Of a DNA stretch of 64,000 bases, positions 16,886 to 26,611 are shown one piece after another. A model generated the notes under the pieces. The model had not been told where the DNA came from. It ran no database searches and saw only the letters and a list, made by a program, of their open reading frames with translations. Position 1 is the first letter of the stretch; every line of letters begins with the position of its first letter. The stretch lies in assembly GCF_003711105.1 (NCBI RefSeq), contig NZ_CP023865.1, positions 4,799,001 to 4,863,000 on the forward strand, given 5' to 3'. Source of the stretch: Actinoplanes teichomyceticus ATCC 31121. Its GTDB lineage: Bacteria > Actinomycetota > Actinomycetes > Mycobacteriales > Micromonosporaceae. A program made the translations under genes and the position numbers.

Positions 16886-17719
16886 ATGAGCCGACTGAGC
16901 GGCACCGGCCTGACCCTGGCGTACGACAAGCGGGTCATCGCCGAAGAGCTGAGCGTGGAGATCCCGGACGGCTCGTTCACGGTGATCATCGGCCCGAACG
17001 CGTGCGGCAAGTCCACCCTGCTGCGGGCGCTGTCCCGGCTGCTGAAGCCGACCGCCGGGACGGTCCTGCTGGACGGCAGCGACGTGCACTCGCTGCCCAC
17101 CCGGGCGGTCGCCCGGACGCTGGGCCTGCTGCCGCAGTCGTCCATCGCGCCGGACGGGATCACCGTGGCCGAGCTGGTGGCCCGCGGCCGCTACCCGCAC
17201 CAGAGCCTGCTGCGCCGCTGGTCGGCCGAGGACGAGCGGGTGGTGGTCGAGTCGATGGCCGCGACCGGGGTCGGGGACCTGGCCGACCGCAACGTCGACG
17301 AGCTCTCCGGCGGCCAGCGCCAGCGGGTGTGGATCGCGATGGCCCTGGCCCAGCAGACCCCGCTGCTGCTGCTCGACGAGCCGACCACCTATCTCGACAT
17401 CGCGCACCAGATCGAGGTGCTCGACCTCTGCGCCGAGCTGCACGAGCGGCAGGGCCGCACGCTGGTCGCGGTGCTGCACGACCTCAACCACGCGGCCCGG
17501 TACGCCACCCACCTGATCGCCATGCGCGGTGGCCGGGTGGCCCGCTGCGGCTCGCCGGGCGAGGTGCTCACCGCGGAGCTGGTGGAGGACGTCTTCGGGC
17601 TGCCCTGCCGGGTGATCGACGATCCGGAGACCGGTACGCCGCTGGTGGTGCCGGCGGCTCGCCGGCGTGCCGCGGACGCGCCGGCCGTACCGGGGCCGGA
17701 GGCCTCAGTAAAGGTCTGA
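16886..17719 (+). CDS. Siderophore ABC transporter ATP-binding protein (FecE/FepC family)
   Basis: The 277-residue ATPase has Walker A GPNACGKST, Q-loop LLPQSS, signature LSGGQRQR, Walker B LLLLDEPTTYLD and the switch His in VLHDLN. The Ala-Cys in the P-loop is characteristic of the iron-siderophore branch of ABC importers. It energises the two FecCD permeases encoded just upstream. ATG at 16886 is preceded by a weak CAGGAG element. It completes the import system with the lipoprotein at 13647 and ends before a hairpin. Confidence 0.94.
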   Translation: MSRLSGTGLTLAYDKRVIAEELSVEIPDGSFTVIIGPNACGKSTLLRALSRLLKPTAGTVLLDGSDVHSLPTRAVARTLGLLPQSSIAPDGITVAELVARGRYPHQSLLRRWSAEDERVVVESMAATGVGDLADRNVDELSGGQRQRVWIAMALAQQTPLLLLDEPTTYLDIAHQIEVLDLCAELHERQGRTLVAVLHDLNHAARYATHLIAMRGGRVARCGSPGEVLTAELVEDVFGLPCRVIDDPETGTPLVVPAARRRAADAPAVPGPEASVKV

Positions 17720-17724
17720 ATTAA

Positions 17725-17760
17725 CCGATCAGGAGGGCCTGACCAAGTCCCCCTGATCGG
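17725..17760 (+). terminator. Hairpin at the end of the siderophore transport operon
   Basis: CCGATCAGG and CCTGATCGG pair over nine bases, with further partial pairing inside (GGG with CCC). The stem starts six bases after the ATPase stop and ends 12 bases before the chemoreceptor start. It could therefore also limit read-through into, or ribosome access to, the next gene. Confidence 0.65.
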
Positions 17761-17772
17761 TTCGGAGTCACG

Positions 17773-19380
17773 ATGTCCTCACCCGCCGCGCCGGCCGGCG
17801 CCAGCGGCAACGTCCTGGCCCGGTGGTTCACCGACCTCCGGGTCCGGACCAAGATCCTCACAACGGTCCTGACGGTCGCGGCCGTCGTCACCGCCGCCTG
17901 CGTGCTCGCCGTGACCCGCATGGGCGACATGGACGAGCGGATGCGCACGCTGCAGGCCACCAACATGCAGAACCTGATCCTGCTCGGACGGATCCGCGGC
18001 ACCCAGTCCGCGATCAACCACTTCTCCACGGCCCTGGTCACCGCCGACACGCCCGCCGCCGCGCGGGCCGAGGCGGGCCGGGGCCAGGCCGCGGCGATGA
18101 AGCAGCTGGACGCCACGCTCACCGCCTACACCGCGCAGCCGAAGGCGGCGGCGACCGTCGAGACGCTGCGGGAGTTCACCAGGAACTGGGAGCAGTTCAA
18201 GGCCGCCATCGCGGCCGCCTCCCAGGGCCGCGACCCCGGCGTCGACTTCGACAGCGTGATCAGCGGCATGGACCGCTCGATCACCGACCTGGTCGACGAG
18301 GAGGACGCGACCGCGCAGGCCGCCGCGCGCCAGGCCCACGAGAGCTACCTCGCCGCCCGCCGCGACGTGCTGATCGCGCTCGCCGTGGCGCTGCTGGCCG
18401 GCACCGGCCTGGCGCTGACCGTCGCCCGGTCGCTGACCCGCCGGCTGGCGCCGGTCGCGGCGGCGATGGACGCGATGGCCGACGGGGATCTGAACCGCAG
18501 CGTCCCGGCCGGAGGCCGGGACGAGATCGGCGCGATGGCGCGCTCGGTCAACAGGGCCACCCAATCGGTACGCGAGACCGTCACCGCCCTGGCCGAGACC
18601 GCCGAACTGCTGGCGCACAACTCGACGGAGCTGGCCCGGGTGCACGACCAGACGGTGACCGGCTCACGGGCGGTCACCGGGCAGGCCGAGGCGGCCAACA
18701 GCTCGGCCGCCGAGGTGTCGGCCAGCCTGCGCACCGTGGCCACCGGCGCGGACGAGATGGCGATGGCGATCGAGGAGATCGCCCAGAGCGCCACGGCCAG
18801 CGCGGGCGTCACCATGGAGGCGGTCTCGGTCGTGGCCGAGACCACCGAGACGGTGAGCAAGCTGGGCGTCAGCTCGCAGGAGATCGGCGCCGTGGTCAAG
18901 GTGATCACGTCGATCGCCGAGCAGACCAACCTGCTCGCGCTCAACGCCACCATCGAGGCGGCCCGGGCCGGCGAGTCCGGCAAGGGCTTCGCGGTGGTCG
19001 CCGGCGAGGTCAAGGAGCTGGCCCAGGAGACCGCGAAGGCCACCGAGGACATCTCCCGGCGGGTGCAGGCGATCCAGGGCGACACCGAGAGCGCGGTCGC
19101 CGCGATCACCCGGATCGGCGAGGTGATCGAGAAGATCAACCACTTCCAGACCACGATCGCCTCGGCGGTCGAGGAGCAGACCGCGACCACCGCGGAGATG
19201 AACCGCAACGTCACCGCGGCGGCGGCCGGCGCGTCCGAGATCGCCCGCAACATCAACGAGGTGTCCGGCGCGGCCGAGCAGAGCACCCACGGCATCGCGG
19301 CCGGTCAGCAGGCCGCGACCGAGCTGGCCACCCTGGCCGAGGACCTGAACCGCCTGGTCCGCCGGTTCAGCTACCGCTGA
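17773..19380 (+). CDS. Methyl-accepting chemotaxis protein
   Basis: The 535-residue receptor has a cytoplasmic start, a first membrane span (about 28-50), and an extracellular four-helix-bundle sensor (about 50-195). A second span (about 198-218) is followed by a HAMP linker ([20 protein letters not shown]) and a long coiled-coil signalling domain. The hairpin tip is well conserved: [20 protein letters not shown], then [16 protein letters not shown]. It would control a CheA kinase through CheW. No che or flagellar gene is in this window, so those partners must be elsewhere. The ligand-binding domain gives no clue to its stimulus. GGAG precedes the ATG. Confidence 0.94.
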   Translation: MSSPAAPAGASGNVLARWFTDLRVRTKILTTVLTVAAVVTAACVLAVTRMGDMDERMRTLQATNMQNLILLGRIRGTQSAINHFSTALVTADTPAAARAEAGRGQAAAMKQLDATLTAYTAQPKAAATVETLREFTRNWEQFKAAIAAASQGRDPGVDFDSVISGMDRSITDLVDEEDATAQAAARQAHESYLAARRDVLIALAVALLAGTGLALTVARSLTRRLAPVAAAMDAMADGDLNRSVPAGGRDEIGAMARSVNRATQSVRETVTALAETAELLAHNSTELARVHDQTVTGSRAVTGQAEAANSSAAEVSASLRTVATGADEMAMAIEEIAQSATASAGVTMEAVSVVAETTETVSKLGVSSQEIGAVVKVITSIAEQTNLLALNATIEAARAGESGKGFAVVAGEVKELAQETAKATEDISRRVQAIQGDTESAVAAITRIGEVIEKINHFQTTIASAVEEQTATTAEMNRNVTAAAAGASEIARNINEVSGAAEQSTHGIAAGQQAATELATLAEDLNRLVRRFSYR

Positions 19381-19387
19381 GCGCGCC

Positions 19388-19420
19388 GGGGCCGGACGCC
19401 ACGCCACGGCGTCCGGCCCC
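19388..19420. terminator. Bidirectional hairpin terminator
   Basis: A perfect 13-bp stem (GGGGCCGGACGCC with its complement) and a 7-base loop sit between the convergent chemoreceptor and L-2-hydroxyglutarate oxidase genes. Confidence 0.85.
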
Positions 19421-19436
19421 GAGCGGTCGGCGAGGC

Positions 19437-20630
19437 TCAGTCGAAGATCGCCGACACGACGTGCGCGGCGATCGCGAGCGACGACGTCGCCGCCGGCGAG
19501 GGCGCGTTTCGTACGGCGGTGACCGGGCCCAGCCGGTGGATCCGGAAGTCGTCGACGAGGCTGCCGTCGCGGTCCAGCGCCTGCGCGCGCACCCCCGCGC
19601 CGGAGCGGTACACGTCGGCCACGCCGATCTCCGGGACGTACCGCGTCGCCTCGGCCATGTAGCGGCGCCGGGAGAGCGAGCCGCGGACCTCCCGCACCCC
19701 GGTCCGCCAGTGCTGCCGCGCCATCCGCCAGGCGCCCGGCCAGGCGGCGAGCGCGGCCAGGTCGGGCACCGAGACGTCGGAGCGCCGGTAGCCCTCGCGG
19801 GCGGTCGCCAGCACCGCGTTCGGGCCGACCTCGACCACCCCGGACACCCGGCGGGTGAAGTGCACGCCGAGGAACGGGTAGCGCGGGTCCGGAACCGGGT
19901 AGATCATGCCGCGGACCAGGTCCGCCTTCTCCGGCTTGACCCGCATGTACTCGCCGCGGAACGGGATGATGACCGGCTCGGCCCGGTCCCCGGCCAGCCG
20001 GGCCACCCGGTCGCTCTGGATGCCGGCGCAGATGATCACCCGGTCGGCGACGAGCCGGCGCTGTCTTGAGCCGACCTCGGTCCGGCCGCCCGACCCGGCG
20101 ATCCGGTCGACCGGCCAGCCCAGCCGGATCTCGCCCCCGGCCGCGACGATGTCGTCGGCGAAGGCCCGCGCGACGGCCGGGAAGTCGGTGATCGCCGTGT
20201 GCGGCGAATGCAGCGCGGCGAGGCCGGCGGCGTGCGGCTCGATCTCGCGGATCCCGGCCGGATCGACCCGGCACAGCCCGGGTACGTCGTTCTCCCGCGC
20301 CCGCCGCTCCAGATCGTCGAGCCGCCCCATCTCGTCGACCCGCACCGCGACCACCAGCTTGCCGCACTCGTCGTACCGGATCCGCCGCTCCTGGCAGTAC
20401 TCCCGCAGCAGCGACCGCCCGAGGGCGCACAGCCGCGCCTTGAGGCTGCCCGGCGCGTAGTAGATGCCGGCGTGCACCACGCCGGAGTTGTGCCCGGTCT
20501 GGTGCCGCGCGACGTCGTTCTCCTTCTCCAGCACCACGACCCGGGTGCCCGGCCGCCGGAGGGTGATCTCCCGGCCGATCGCCAGGCCGACGATGCCGGC
20601 TCCCACGATCCCGATGGTCTCGTCAGCCAT
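19437..20630 (-). CDS. lhgO: L-2-hydroxyglutarate oxidase
   Basis: The 397-residue flavoprotein has an N-terminal FAD-binding motif (GIVGAGIVGLAIG). The strongly conserved block ARHQTGHNSGVVHAGIYYAP follows, diagnostic for the LhgO branch of the DAO/glycine-oxidase-like family. Further family stretches are IIPFRGEYMRVKP and PFLGVHFTRRV. The enzyme oxidises L-2-hydroxyglutarate, a side product of 2-oxoglutarate reduction, back to 2-oxoglutarate and passes electrons on at the membrane. ATG at 20630 is used. It stands alone between a terminator and a divergent membrane gene. Confidence 0.92.
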   Translation of the reverse strand: MADETIGIVGAGIVGLAIGREITLRRPGTRVVVLEKENDVARHQTGHNSGVVHAGIYYAPGSLKARLCALGRSLLREYCQERRIRYDECGKLVVAVRVDEMGRLDDLERRARENDVPGLCRVDPAGIREIEPHAAGLAALHSPHTAITDFPAVARAFADDIVAAGGEIRLGWPVDRIAGSGGRTEVGSRQRRLVADRVIICAGIQSDRVARLAGDRAEPVIIPFRGEYMRVKPEKADLVRGMIYPVPDPRYPFLGVHFTRRVSGVVEVGPNAVLATAREGYRRSDVSVPDLAALAAWPGAWRMARQHWRTGVREVRGSLSRRRYMAEATRYVPEIGVADVYRSGAGVRAQALDRDGSLVDDFRIHRLGPVTAVRNAPSPAATSSLAIAAHVVSAIFD

Positions 20631-20782
20631 CTCCCGCCCGCCTTTCGCGTAGGCTTCGCGTCGCGCCGAAGTGGACGGCGAACGTCTCGACCCTGGTATA
20701 GAACCGCATCGCCGCGGCAGTCGGCCCCGCCCCTGCCGGACGCGGCCCGGCGCGATGATCGCTCGGGGGTAGGTTGCCCGGC

Positions 20783-21121
20783 ATGACCATCGCTCGCTCG
20801 CTGCTGCTGTTCGCCCTCGCCGCGCTCGCGGAGATCGGCGGGGCCTGGCTGATCTGGCAGGGCTGGCGGGAGGACCGTGGCCCGTGGTGGATCGCCGCCG
20901 GCGTCGTCGCCCTGGGCGCCTACGGCTTCGTCGCGACCCTGCAGCCGGACGCGAACTTCGGCCGGATCCTGGCCGCCTACGGCGGGATCTTCGTCGCCGG
21001 CTCGCTGGCCTGGGGCGTGGTGGCCGACGGGTTCCGCCCCGACCGGTGGGACATCATCGGCGCCGCGATCTGCCTCGTGGGCGTTGCCGTGATCATGTAC
21101 GCGCCGCGCGCCGCTTCCTGA
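20783..21121 (+). CDS. YnfA/UPF0060-family small membrane protein
   Basis: The 112-residue protein has four predicted membrane helices and the family hallmarks [33 protein letters not shown] and [12 protein letters not shown]. YnfA proteins resemble SMR-type small exporters and have been linked to drug or metal efflux in some enterobacteria. Function in actinomycetes is not established. The ATG at 20783 follows a GGGGGTAGG element; an in-frame TTG nine bases earlier is less likely. Confidence 0.9.
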   Translation: MTIARSLLLFALAALAEIGGAWLIWQGWREDRGPWWIAAGVVALGAYGFVATLQPDANFGRILAAYGGIFVAGSLAWGVVADGFRPDRWDIIGAAICLVGVAVIMYAPRAAS

Positions 21122-21350
21122 CCGGGACGACCGGCGCGGCACGCCTGCCCCGGGATTCCGCCACGGAAGCGTGATGATTGTCGACACCAGTGTGAACCCG
21201 GGCGGGCTTGCGGGCATCCGTCCCGTGGCTGCGCGAGGCCGCCATGCGCGACCACGTCGCGAGCGTGATCGAGGCCCTGCGCGGCATGGGGCAACTGGGC
21301 GCCGCCGGGGCGGTCGCGGCCGGGAGCGAGTCACCGGCCGCCGGGCACGG
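21122..21350. other. Intergenic stretch with a possible small coding remnant
   Basis: About 230 bases between YnfA and the histidine kinase gene. On the plus strand, 21208-21300 reads SVPWLREAAMRDHVASVIEA and onward with normal high-GC codon use, but it runs into Gly/Ala-rich sequence without a recognisable family. It may be a gene remnant; nothing else was seen. Confidence 0.35.
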
Positions 21351-22799
21351 TCAGGCCGGCAGGCGGATGGTGACCACGGTGCCGCCGTCCTCGCCGGCCG
21401 CGACCGCCGCCGTGCCCCCGTGCTGGCCGGCGGTCTGCGCCACGATCGCCAGCCCCAGTCCGGAGCCCGGCATCGAGCGGGCGGCGGGCGCGCGGTAGAA
21501 CCGGTCGAAGACGTACGGCAGGTCCTCGGCCGCGATCCCCGGCCCGCTGTCGGTCACGGTCAGCACCGTCCACCCCGGCTCGTCCGAGCTGAGCCGGACC
21601 TGGACGGCGGCCCCCGGCGGACTCCACTTGGCCGCGTTGTCCAGCACGTTCACCACCATCCGCTCCAGCTCACCGGGCCGCCCGAGCACGCTCGCCGGCG
21701 CCAGTGAGGTGTCGAAGACCAGCCCGGGCGCGCGGATCCGCACCCGGGCGACCGCCGCCGACACCACGTCGGCGAGGTCGACCGGCTCGATCGTCTCCCG
21801 GGTGGCCTCCTCCCGGGCCAGCTCGACCAGCTCGGTGGTGAGCGTGGCCAGCTCCCGCACCTGCGCGTCCAGGTCGGCGAGCAGCTTGGCGCGTTCCTCC
21901 GGGGGCAGCCGGTGCGCCAGCTCGGGGCGGCGCTCCAGTTCCAGCAGCAGCTCCACGTTGGTGCGGATGCTGGTCAGCGGCGTACGCAACTCGTGCCCGG
22001 CGTCCTCGACCAGGGTGCGCTGCGCGCGGCGGGACGCGTCGATCGCGGCCAGCATGGCGTTGACCGAGCGGCCCAGCCGGGCGATCTCGTCGTCGCCGCG
22101 CACGTCGATCGGATGGTCCAGGTCCTGGGTGACCGCGACGTCCTCGACCGCCGCGGTGAGACGTTCCACCGGGGCCAGTCCGGCGCGGGCCACCGTGCGG
22201 CCGAGGAACGCCGCGCCGGCGATCCCGGCCGCGCAGCCGGCGGCGAGCAGCATCGCGAAGGCGGCCAGCACCCGGTCGCCGGGGTCCTCGTCCATGCCGA
22301 CCTGGACCGCTCCCCCACCGGTGAGCGGCACGGTGAGCATCAGGTAGTCGTCCGCGCCGAGAGTGACCTTCTCCTGCACGGGCCGGCCGGCGGCGCCGGT
22401 GGCGACGTCCCGGGCGGTGTCGGAGACCGGCAGGGTGGTCCGGCTGCCACCGGCCGCGGCCCCGGTGGCGTCCAGGATCTGCCAGCACGGGCCGATCTCG
22501 CGCCCACGGTGGCCGCCACGTTCGTAGCCGGGGCGCCCGCCCGGGTCGCGGGTGCGCGACGACTCGGTGGCCAGCCACTGGGCCGGGTTCGCCGCGATCG
22601 ACGCGGCGTCGTTGCGCAGCTCCAGATCGACCTGGTGCCGCTGGATCTGCCGGACGGCGATCCAGGCGCCGGCTGCCACGAGCAGCACGGCGGCCCCGAC
22701 CGCGACGGTGACCAGCAGCGACAGCCGGGCGTGCAGGGTGCGTGCGCGCCACCAGCGGGCCGGGCTGACCGGTACGGCGACCCGGCGGAACGGTGTCAC
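21351..22799 (-). CDS. Sensor histidine kinase (HisKA/HATPase_c, HAMP)
   Basis: The 482-residue kinase has two membrane spans (about 24-46 and 165-188) flanking an extracytoplasmic sensor, then HAMP, a dimerisation domain with the phospho-acceptor in [20 protein letters not shown] and an ATPase domain. The ATPase domain shows an N box ([13 protein letters not shown]), a G1 box ([11 protein letters not shown]) and a G2 box ([18 protein letters not shown]). The layout and the SIRTN context resemble MprB-type kinases. Its GTG start shares four bases (GTGA) with the stop of the response-regulator gene, so the two are coupled. The stimulus is unknown. Confidence 0.93.
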   Translation of the reverse strand: MTPFRRVAVPVSPARWWRARTLHARLSLLVTVAVGAAVLLVAAGAWIAVRQIQRHQVDLELRNDAASIAANPAQWLATESSRTRDPGGRPGYERGGHRGREIGPCWQILDATGAAAGGSRTTLPVSDTARDVATGAAGRPVQEKVTLGADDYLMLTVPLTGGGAVQVGMDEDPGDRVLAAFAMLLAAGCAAGIAGAAFLGRTVARAGLAPVERLTAAVEDVAVTQDLDHPIDVRGDDEIARLGRSVNAMLAAIDASRRAQRTLVEDAGHELRTPLTSIRTNVELLLELERRPELAHRLPPEERAKLLADLDAQVRELATLTTELVELAREEATRETIEPVDLADVVSAAVARVRIRAPGLVFDTSLAPASVLGRPGELERMVVNVLDNAAKWSPPGAAVQVRLSSDEPGWTVLTVTDSGPGIAAEDLPYVFDRFYRAPAARSMPGSGLGLAIVAQTAGQHGGTAAVAAGEDGGTVVTIRLPA

Positions 22800-23494
22800 A
22801 GCGGCTCCTCCCGCAGCACGAAGCCGACGCCGCGCACGGTGTGCAGCAGCCGCGGCTCGCCGTCGGCCTCCAGTTTGCGGCGCAGGTAGCCGAGGTAGAC
22901 GTGCAGGCTGTTCGAGCCCTCGCCGAAGTCGTACCCCCAGACCTGCTCGAACAGGGCGGCCCGGGTCAGCACCTGGCGCGGGTGGCGCAGGAACGCCTCG
23001 AGGATGTCGAACTCCGTACGGGTCAGTCGCAGCGTCCGCGCCCCGCGCCGCACCTCGCGGGTGCCGGGGTCGAGGCGTACGTCGGCGAAGGCCAGCCACT
23101 CGCCCGCCGTCTCCTCCGGCGGCGTGCCGGCCAGCGCCGACCGGCGCAGCAGCGCCCGGATCCGGGCCAGCAGCTCCTGCAGGGCGAACGGCTTGACCAG
23201 GTAGTCGTCGGCGCCGGCGTCCAGGCCGGCCACCCGGTCGCCGACGCTGTCGCGGGCGGTGAGCATCAGCACCGGCAGCAGCACGCCGTCCGCGCGCAGC
23301 CGCCGGCACGCCTCCAGCCCGTCCATCCGGGGCATGCTGACGTCGAGGATCAGCGCGTCCGGCGCGCCGGCGCGGACCGCGTCGAGCGCCTGCGACCCGT
23401 CCTCGGCGGTCTCCACCTGATATCCCTCGAAACGCAGGGTGCGCGCGAGCGAGTCACGCACCGCCGCGTCGTCCTCCACGACCAGGATCCGCAT
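22796..23494 (-). CDS. OmpR/PhoB-family response regulator
   Basis: The 232-residue protein has a receiver domain (about 1-118) with acidic pocket EDD, phospho-acceptor Asp in LILDVSMP, conserved Thr in MLTARD and Lys in YLVKPF. A winged-helix DNA-binding domain (about 130-230) ends in [20 protein letters not shown]. It is most like MprA-type regulators. It lies upstream of, and overlaps by four bases, its cognate kinase gene. ATG at 23494 is used; an in-frame GTG nine bases upstream is possible. Confidence 0.93.
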   Translation of the reverse strand: MRILVVEDDAAVRDSLARTLRFEGYQVETAEDGSQALDAVRAGAPDALILDVSMPRMDGLEACRRLRADGVLLPVLMLTARDSVGDRVAGLDAGADDYLVKPFALQELLARIRALLRRSALAGTPPEETAGEWLAFADVRLDPGTREVRRGARTLRLTRTEFDILEAFLRHPRQVLTRAALFEQVWGYDFGEGSNSLHVYLGYLRRKLEADGEPRLLHTVRGVGFVLREEPL

Positions 23495-23519
23495 GCCCTC
23501 CACCCTGCCAGGCGCCCGT

Positions 23520-23866
23520 TCAGGACAGGTCGGCGGTCAGCCACGACGGCCGGTCGGCGCGGTCCGAGCAGGGTGACCACCCGCACCCCGCGGTGCCGGG
23601 CGAACCACTCCCGCCCGGCGCGGACGACCAGCTCGGCCTCGCTGCGCGCGGTAGATCAGGGTGGCCTCGCCGGGCCGGTAGGGCAGTTCGCCGAGCAGCG
23701 ACAGCAGCGGGGTGACGCCGATGCCGCGGGCGAGCCGCACGACCGGGCCGCCGGTGCAGGTCTCGCCGGTCAGCTCGCCGTACGGGCCCTCGACCACAAC
23801 CCGGGTCCCGGGCCGCAGACCGGCGCCCCGGGACCACCCCGGTACGGCATAAATCGCCTGTTCTGC
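23520..23866 (-). pseudogene. Remnant of a ferric/ferredoxin-reductase-like gene (NAD-binding part)
   Basis: Read from 23866 downwards the segment gives GLRPGTRVVVEGPYGELTGE, then LARGIGVTPLLSLLGELPYR and EATLIYRA. These are the FAD/NAD-binding signatures of the ferredoxin-reductase-like superfamily, including a G-I-G-V-T-P motif. After IYRA the frame changes to reach SEAELVVRAGREWFARHRGV and VVTLLGPR. It must change again to reach [12 protein letters not shown] before a stop. The N-terminal membrane/FAD region is missing, cut where the LCP gene promoter begins. Two frameshifts and the truncation make this a dead remnant. Confidence 0.72.
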
Positions 23867-23937
23867 ATCTATCGGTCACCGCGCGTGCGATTATCCGCTG
23901 GTCGGCGACAACCGGACGGGTGACGAGGGGGACCGGG

Positions 23938-25011
23938 GTGAACGGGTTCGGACACGGGCGGGGGCCACGGTGGGCGCGGCTGCGGGTGGTTCTCGGCAGC
24001 CTCCTCATGATCCCGGCCCTGGCCGCCGGGCCGGCGGTGGTCCCGTCCGTCCGCGCGGCCGCTGCCGCGCCGATCAGCGGAGCGCTGAACATCCTGCTCG
24101 TCGGGATCGATCCACGCAACGCGCACACCGCGCCGCTGGCCGACTCGATCATCGTGGCGCACGTCCCGGCCGACCGCAGCGGCGCGTTCCTGTTCTCCAT
24201 CCCCCGCGACCTGGTGGTGCCGATCCCGGCGTTCGCGGAGTCCGGCAGCACCGCGCAACGCACCAAGATCAACGCGGCGATGGCGCTGGGCAGCCGGGTC
24301 GGCGACCGCGAGTACCGCCCGGCACAGGGCTACCAGCTGCTCGCCCGCACGGTCGCCGAGCTCACCGGGATCCCCCGGTTCGACGCCGGCGCGATCCTCG
24401 ACTTCGGCGGCTTCACCCGGCTCGTCGACGAGCTGGGCGGCCTGAGCGTGGTCGTCGACCAGACCGTCGTGTCCGAGCATCGCAAGCCGGACGGCACCCC
24501 GCGCGACCGGCTGAGCGAGTGCCCCGGGCACGACGACTGCCACCGCCCGTACACCGGACCGCAGAAGGTCTACCCGACCAGCGACCGGCCGGTGCCCTTC
24601 ACCGGCTGGGAGGCGCTGGACTACGTGCGCCAGCGCTACGGGTTGCCGCACTCCGACTACGACCGGCAGCGCCACCAGCGGCAGTTCGTCAAGGCGCTGG
24701 CGAAGAAGCTGAAGCGCACCGTGCTCACCAGCCCCGGCCGGTTGCCGCGGCTCACCGGCGCGCTCGGCGACTCGCTGACCTTCGTCGGCGGCGGGCACGG
24801 CCTCGCCGGCTGGGCCGCTCACCTCGACGCGCTGCACCTGTCGCGCATGACCACGATCGGCCTGCCCGGCTCGGCGCTCTTCGAGGACGGGGTGTACCGC
24901 GGCGAGCAGTTCCCGGCCGCGGTCCACGACTTCTTCGCCGCGGTCGCCGCCGACCGGGTGGCCGAGTTCCTGCTCAGCCACCCGGCGGCGGTCAGCATCG
25001 ACGCCGGATAG
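23938..25011 (+). CDS. LytR-CpsA-Psr (LCP) family protein
   Basis: The 357-residue protein has an N-terminal signal or anchor (about 10-40), then the LCP domain: NILLVGIDPRN, the conserved Asp/Ser of LADSIIVAHV, the Arg-Asp of FLFSIPRDLVVPIP, TKINAAMALG, and LVDELGGLSVVVDQTV. Near the end LDYVRQRYGLPHSDYDRQRH includes the conserved pyrophosphate-binding arginines. LCP enzymes attach wall polymers (arabinogalactan, teichoic or teichuronic acids) to peptidoglycan from undecaprenyl-pyrophosphate donors outside the membrane. GTG at 23938 is chosen because GAGGGGG lies seven bases before it. The gene converges on the RCC1-like gene with a 12-base gap. Confidence 0.9.
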   Translation: MNGFGHGRGPRWARLRVVLGSLLMIPALAAGPAVVPSVRAAAAAPISGALNILLVGIDPRNAHTAPLADSIIVAHVPADRSGAFLFSIPRDLVVPIPAFAESGSTAQRTKINAAMALGSRVGDREYRPAQGYQLLARTVAELTGIPRFDAGAILDFGGFTRLVDELGGLSVVVDQTVVSEHRKPDGTPRDRLSECPGHDDCHRPYTGPQKVYPTSDRPVPFTGWEALDYVRQRYGLPHSDYDRQRHQRQFVKALAKKLKRTVLTSPGRLPRLTGALGDSLTFVGGGHGLAGWAAHLDALHLSRMTTIGLPGSALFEDGVYRGEQFPAAVHDFFAAVAADRVAEFLLSHPAAVSIDAG

Positions 25012-25023
25012 GCCGGCCGGCGG

Positions 25024-26238
25024 TCACCGCCCGGTGGCCGGGATTCCCGCGGCGCGGCGGAACACCACCTCCACCGGCCTGGTCCGGTCCGTGGTGCCAC
25101 CGTCGCCCAGCTGCCCGTTGACGTTCCACCCCCAGCAGAACGTCCGGGCGCCGCTGATCCCGCAGGTGTGCTCCCAACCGGCCGCGAGCCGGGTGAAAGC
25201 CACCCCGGGCGGGGCCTGCACCAGCCCGGGCGTCGCCCGGCCCGCGGTGCCGCCGTCACCCAGCTGCCCGTGGCTGTTGTCGCCCCAGCAGAACGTCCGG
25301 GCGCCGCTGATCCCGCAGACGTAGGAGGCGCCGGCGGTGATCCGGGTGAAGGCCACCCCGCGCGGGACCCGGACCCGCACCGGAGTCCGCCGGTCCGCAG
25401 TGCCACCGATGCCCAGCTGACCGAGGTGGTTGGCGCCCCAGCAGTAGGTCGCGGCGCCACTGATCCCGCAGGTGACCAGAATGCCCGCGGTCAGCTGGGT
25501 GAAGGCCACCCCCCGCGGGGCGCGGACCCGCACCGGAGTCCGCCGGTCCGCGGTGCCGCCGTCACCCAGCTGACCGTCGGTGCCGGAGCCCCAGCAGTAG
25601 GTCCCGGCGTCACTGATCCCGCACGTGTGCGAACCGCCCGCGGCGAGCCGGGTGAAGACCACCCCGGGCGGGGTGCGCACCCGCACCGGGGTGGTCCGGT
25701 CCGCGACCCCGCCGTCGCCCAGCGCGGCGTAGGTGTTCTGGCCCCAGCAGTACGTGCCGGCGGCGCTGATCCCGCAGGTGTGGAAATCCCCGGCGGCGAG
25801 CTGGGTGAAGACCACCCCGGGCGGCGCCTGCACCCGCGCGGGGGTGGCCTGGTCGGTGGTGCCGCCCTCGCCCAGCTCGCCGTAGGTGTTCAGGCCCCAG
25901 CAGAAGGCCGCGGCGGCGCTGATCCCGCAGGTGTGGAAGGAACCGGCGACGAGCTCGGTGAAGACCACCCCGCGCGGGCTGCGCACCCGCACCGGCGTCG
26001 ACGTCTTCTGCTCCTCGCTGCCGCCGGTCCCCAGCTGGCCGTGGAACTTGGCGCCCCAGCAGTACGTCTCGGTGCCGCTGAGCCCGCAGGTGAACGTGTC
26101 CCCGGCGACCACCTGCCGCATCGGTTCGCCGTGCCGCTGCGCCGCGGCCGCCTCGGTGGTCACCGCGGCGGGCGACACCGCGGCCAGGATGACCAGTGTC
26201 GTGATCTCGGAGATGGTCCGTCTCAGCACACCCTGCAC
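25024..26238 (-). CDS. Secreted RCC1-like seven-repeat beta-propeller protein
   Basis: The 404-residue product has a signal peptide (about 1-35, [20 protein letters not shown]) followed by seven repeats of about 50 residues. Each fits the pattern LxAGxxHTCGISxxxTYCWG, then NxxGQLGDGGxxDRxTPVxV. This is the RCC1/regulator-of-chromosome-condensation blade motif, and seven blades make a closed propeller. Each blade has two Cys in conserved positions, which for an exported protein suggests one disulfide per blade. RCC1-like bacterial proteins have no single function; binding to a surface or protein partner is plausible. GTG at 26238 is used; a second GTG nine bases downstream is possible. An 18-bp repeat array lies about 115 bases upstream. 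Confidence 0.82.
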   Translation of the reverse strand: MQGVLRRTISEITTLVILAAVSPAAVTTEAAAAQRHGEPMRQVVAGDTFTCGLSGTETYCWGAKFHGQLGTGGSEEQKTSTPVRVRSPRGVVFTELVAGSFHTCGISAAAAFCWGLNTYGELGEGGTTDQATPARVQAPPGVVFTQLAAGDFHTCGISAAGTYCWGQNTYAALGDGGVADRTTPVRVRTPPGVVFTRLAAGGSHTCGISDAGTYCWGSGTDGQLGDGGTADRRTPVRVRAPRGVAFTQLTAGILVTCGISGAATYCWGANHLGQLGIGGTADRRTPVRVRVPRGVAFTRITAGASYVCGISGARTFCWGDNSHGQLGDGGTAGRATPGLVQAPPGVAFTRLAAGWEHTCGISGARTFCWGWNVNGQLGDGGTTDRTRPVEVVFRRAAGIPATGR

Positions 26239-26352
26239 GGGATCACGGCGGCGCGGGCCCCGAACGCCGATCCCCCGGGATTCCCCCGTCCGGGCGGTTC
26301 CGGCGACGACGGATCCGCGGGTGGGCGATGCCGTGGTAGGCCCCGGCACGGG

Positions 26353-26556
26353 ACGGGGCCCGGCCCGCGGACGGAGCCCGGCCCGCGGACGGAGCCCGGC
26401 CCGCGGACGGAGCCCGGCCCGCGGACGGAGCCCGGCCCGCGGACGGAGCCCGGCCCGCGGACGGAGCCCGGCCCGCGGACGGAGCCCGGCCCGCGGACGG
26501 AGCCCGGCCCGCGGACGGAGCCCGGCCCGCGGACGGAGCCCGGCCCGCGGACGGGG
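26353..26556. repeat. 18-bp tandem repeat, about eleven copies
   Basis: ACGGAG followed by CCCGGCCCGCGG recurs with exact 18-base spacing at 26371, 26389 and onward to 26533 (ten copies). Flanking ACGGGG variants at 26353 and 26551 extend the array. Copies are essentially identical, so the array is young. Because 18 is a multiple of three, all six frames stay open (for example GPRTEP repeated on the plus strand), but no start, ribosome site or flanking domain supports translation. It fills the gap between the RCC1-like gene start and the MBL-fold gene end. Confidence 0.93.
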
Positions 26557-26611
26557 CCACCGGCGCGTACCGGGAAGAGTCCCGGGCCACCGGCGGCGCC
26601 GCGCCGCCGGG

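Noticed and set aside
13647..17719. Siderophore biosynthesis locus
   Set aside because: Only uptake genes are present (binding protein, two permeases, ATPase); no NRPS or NIS synthetase in the window.
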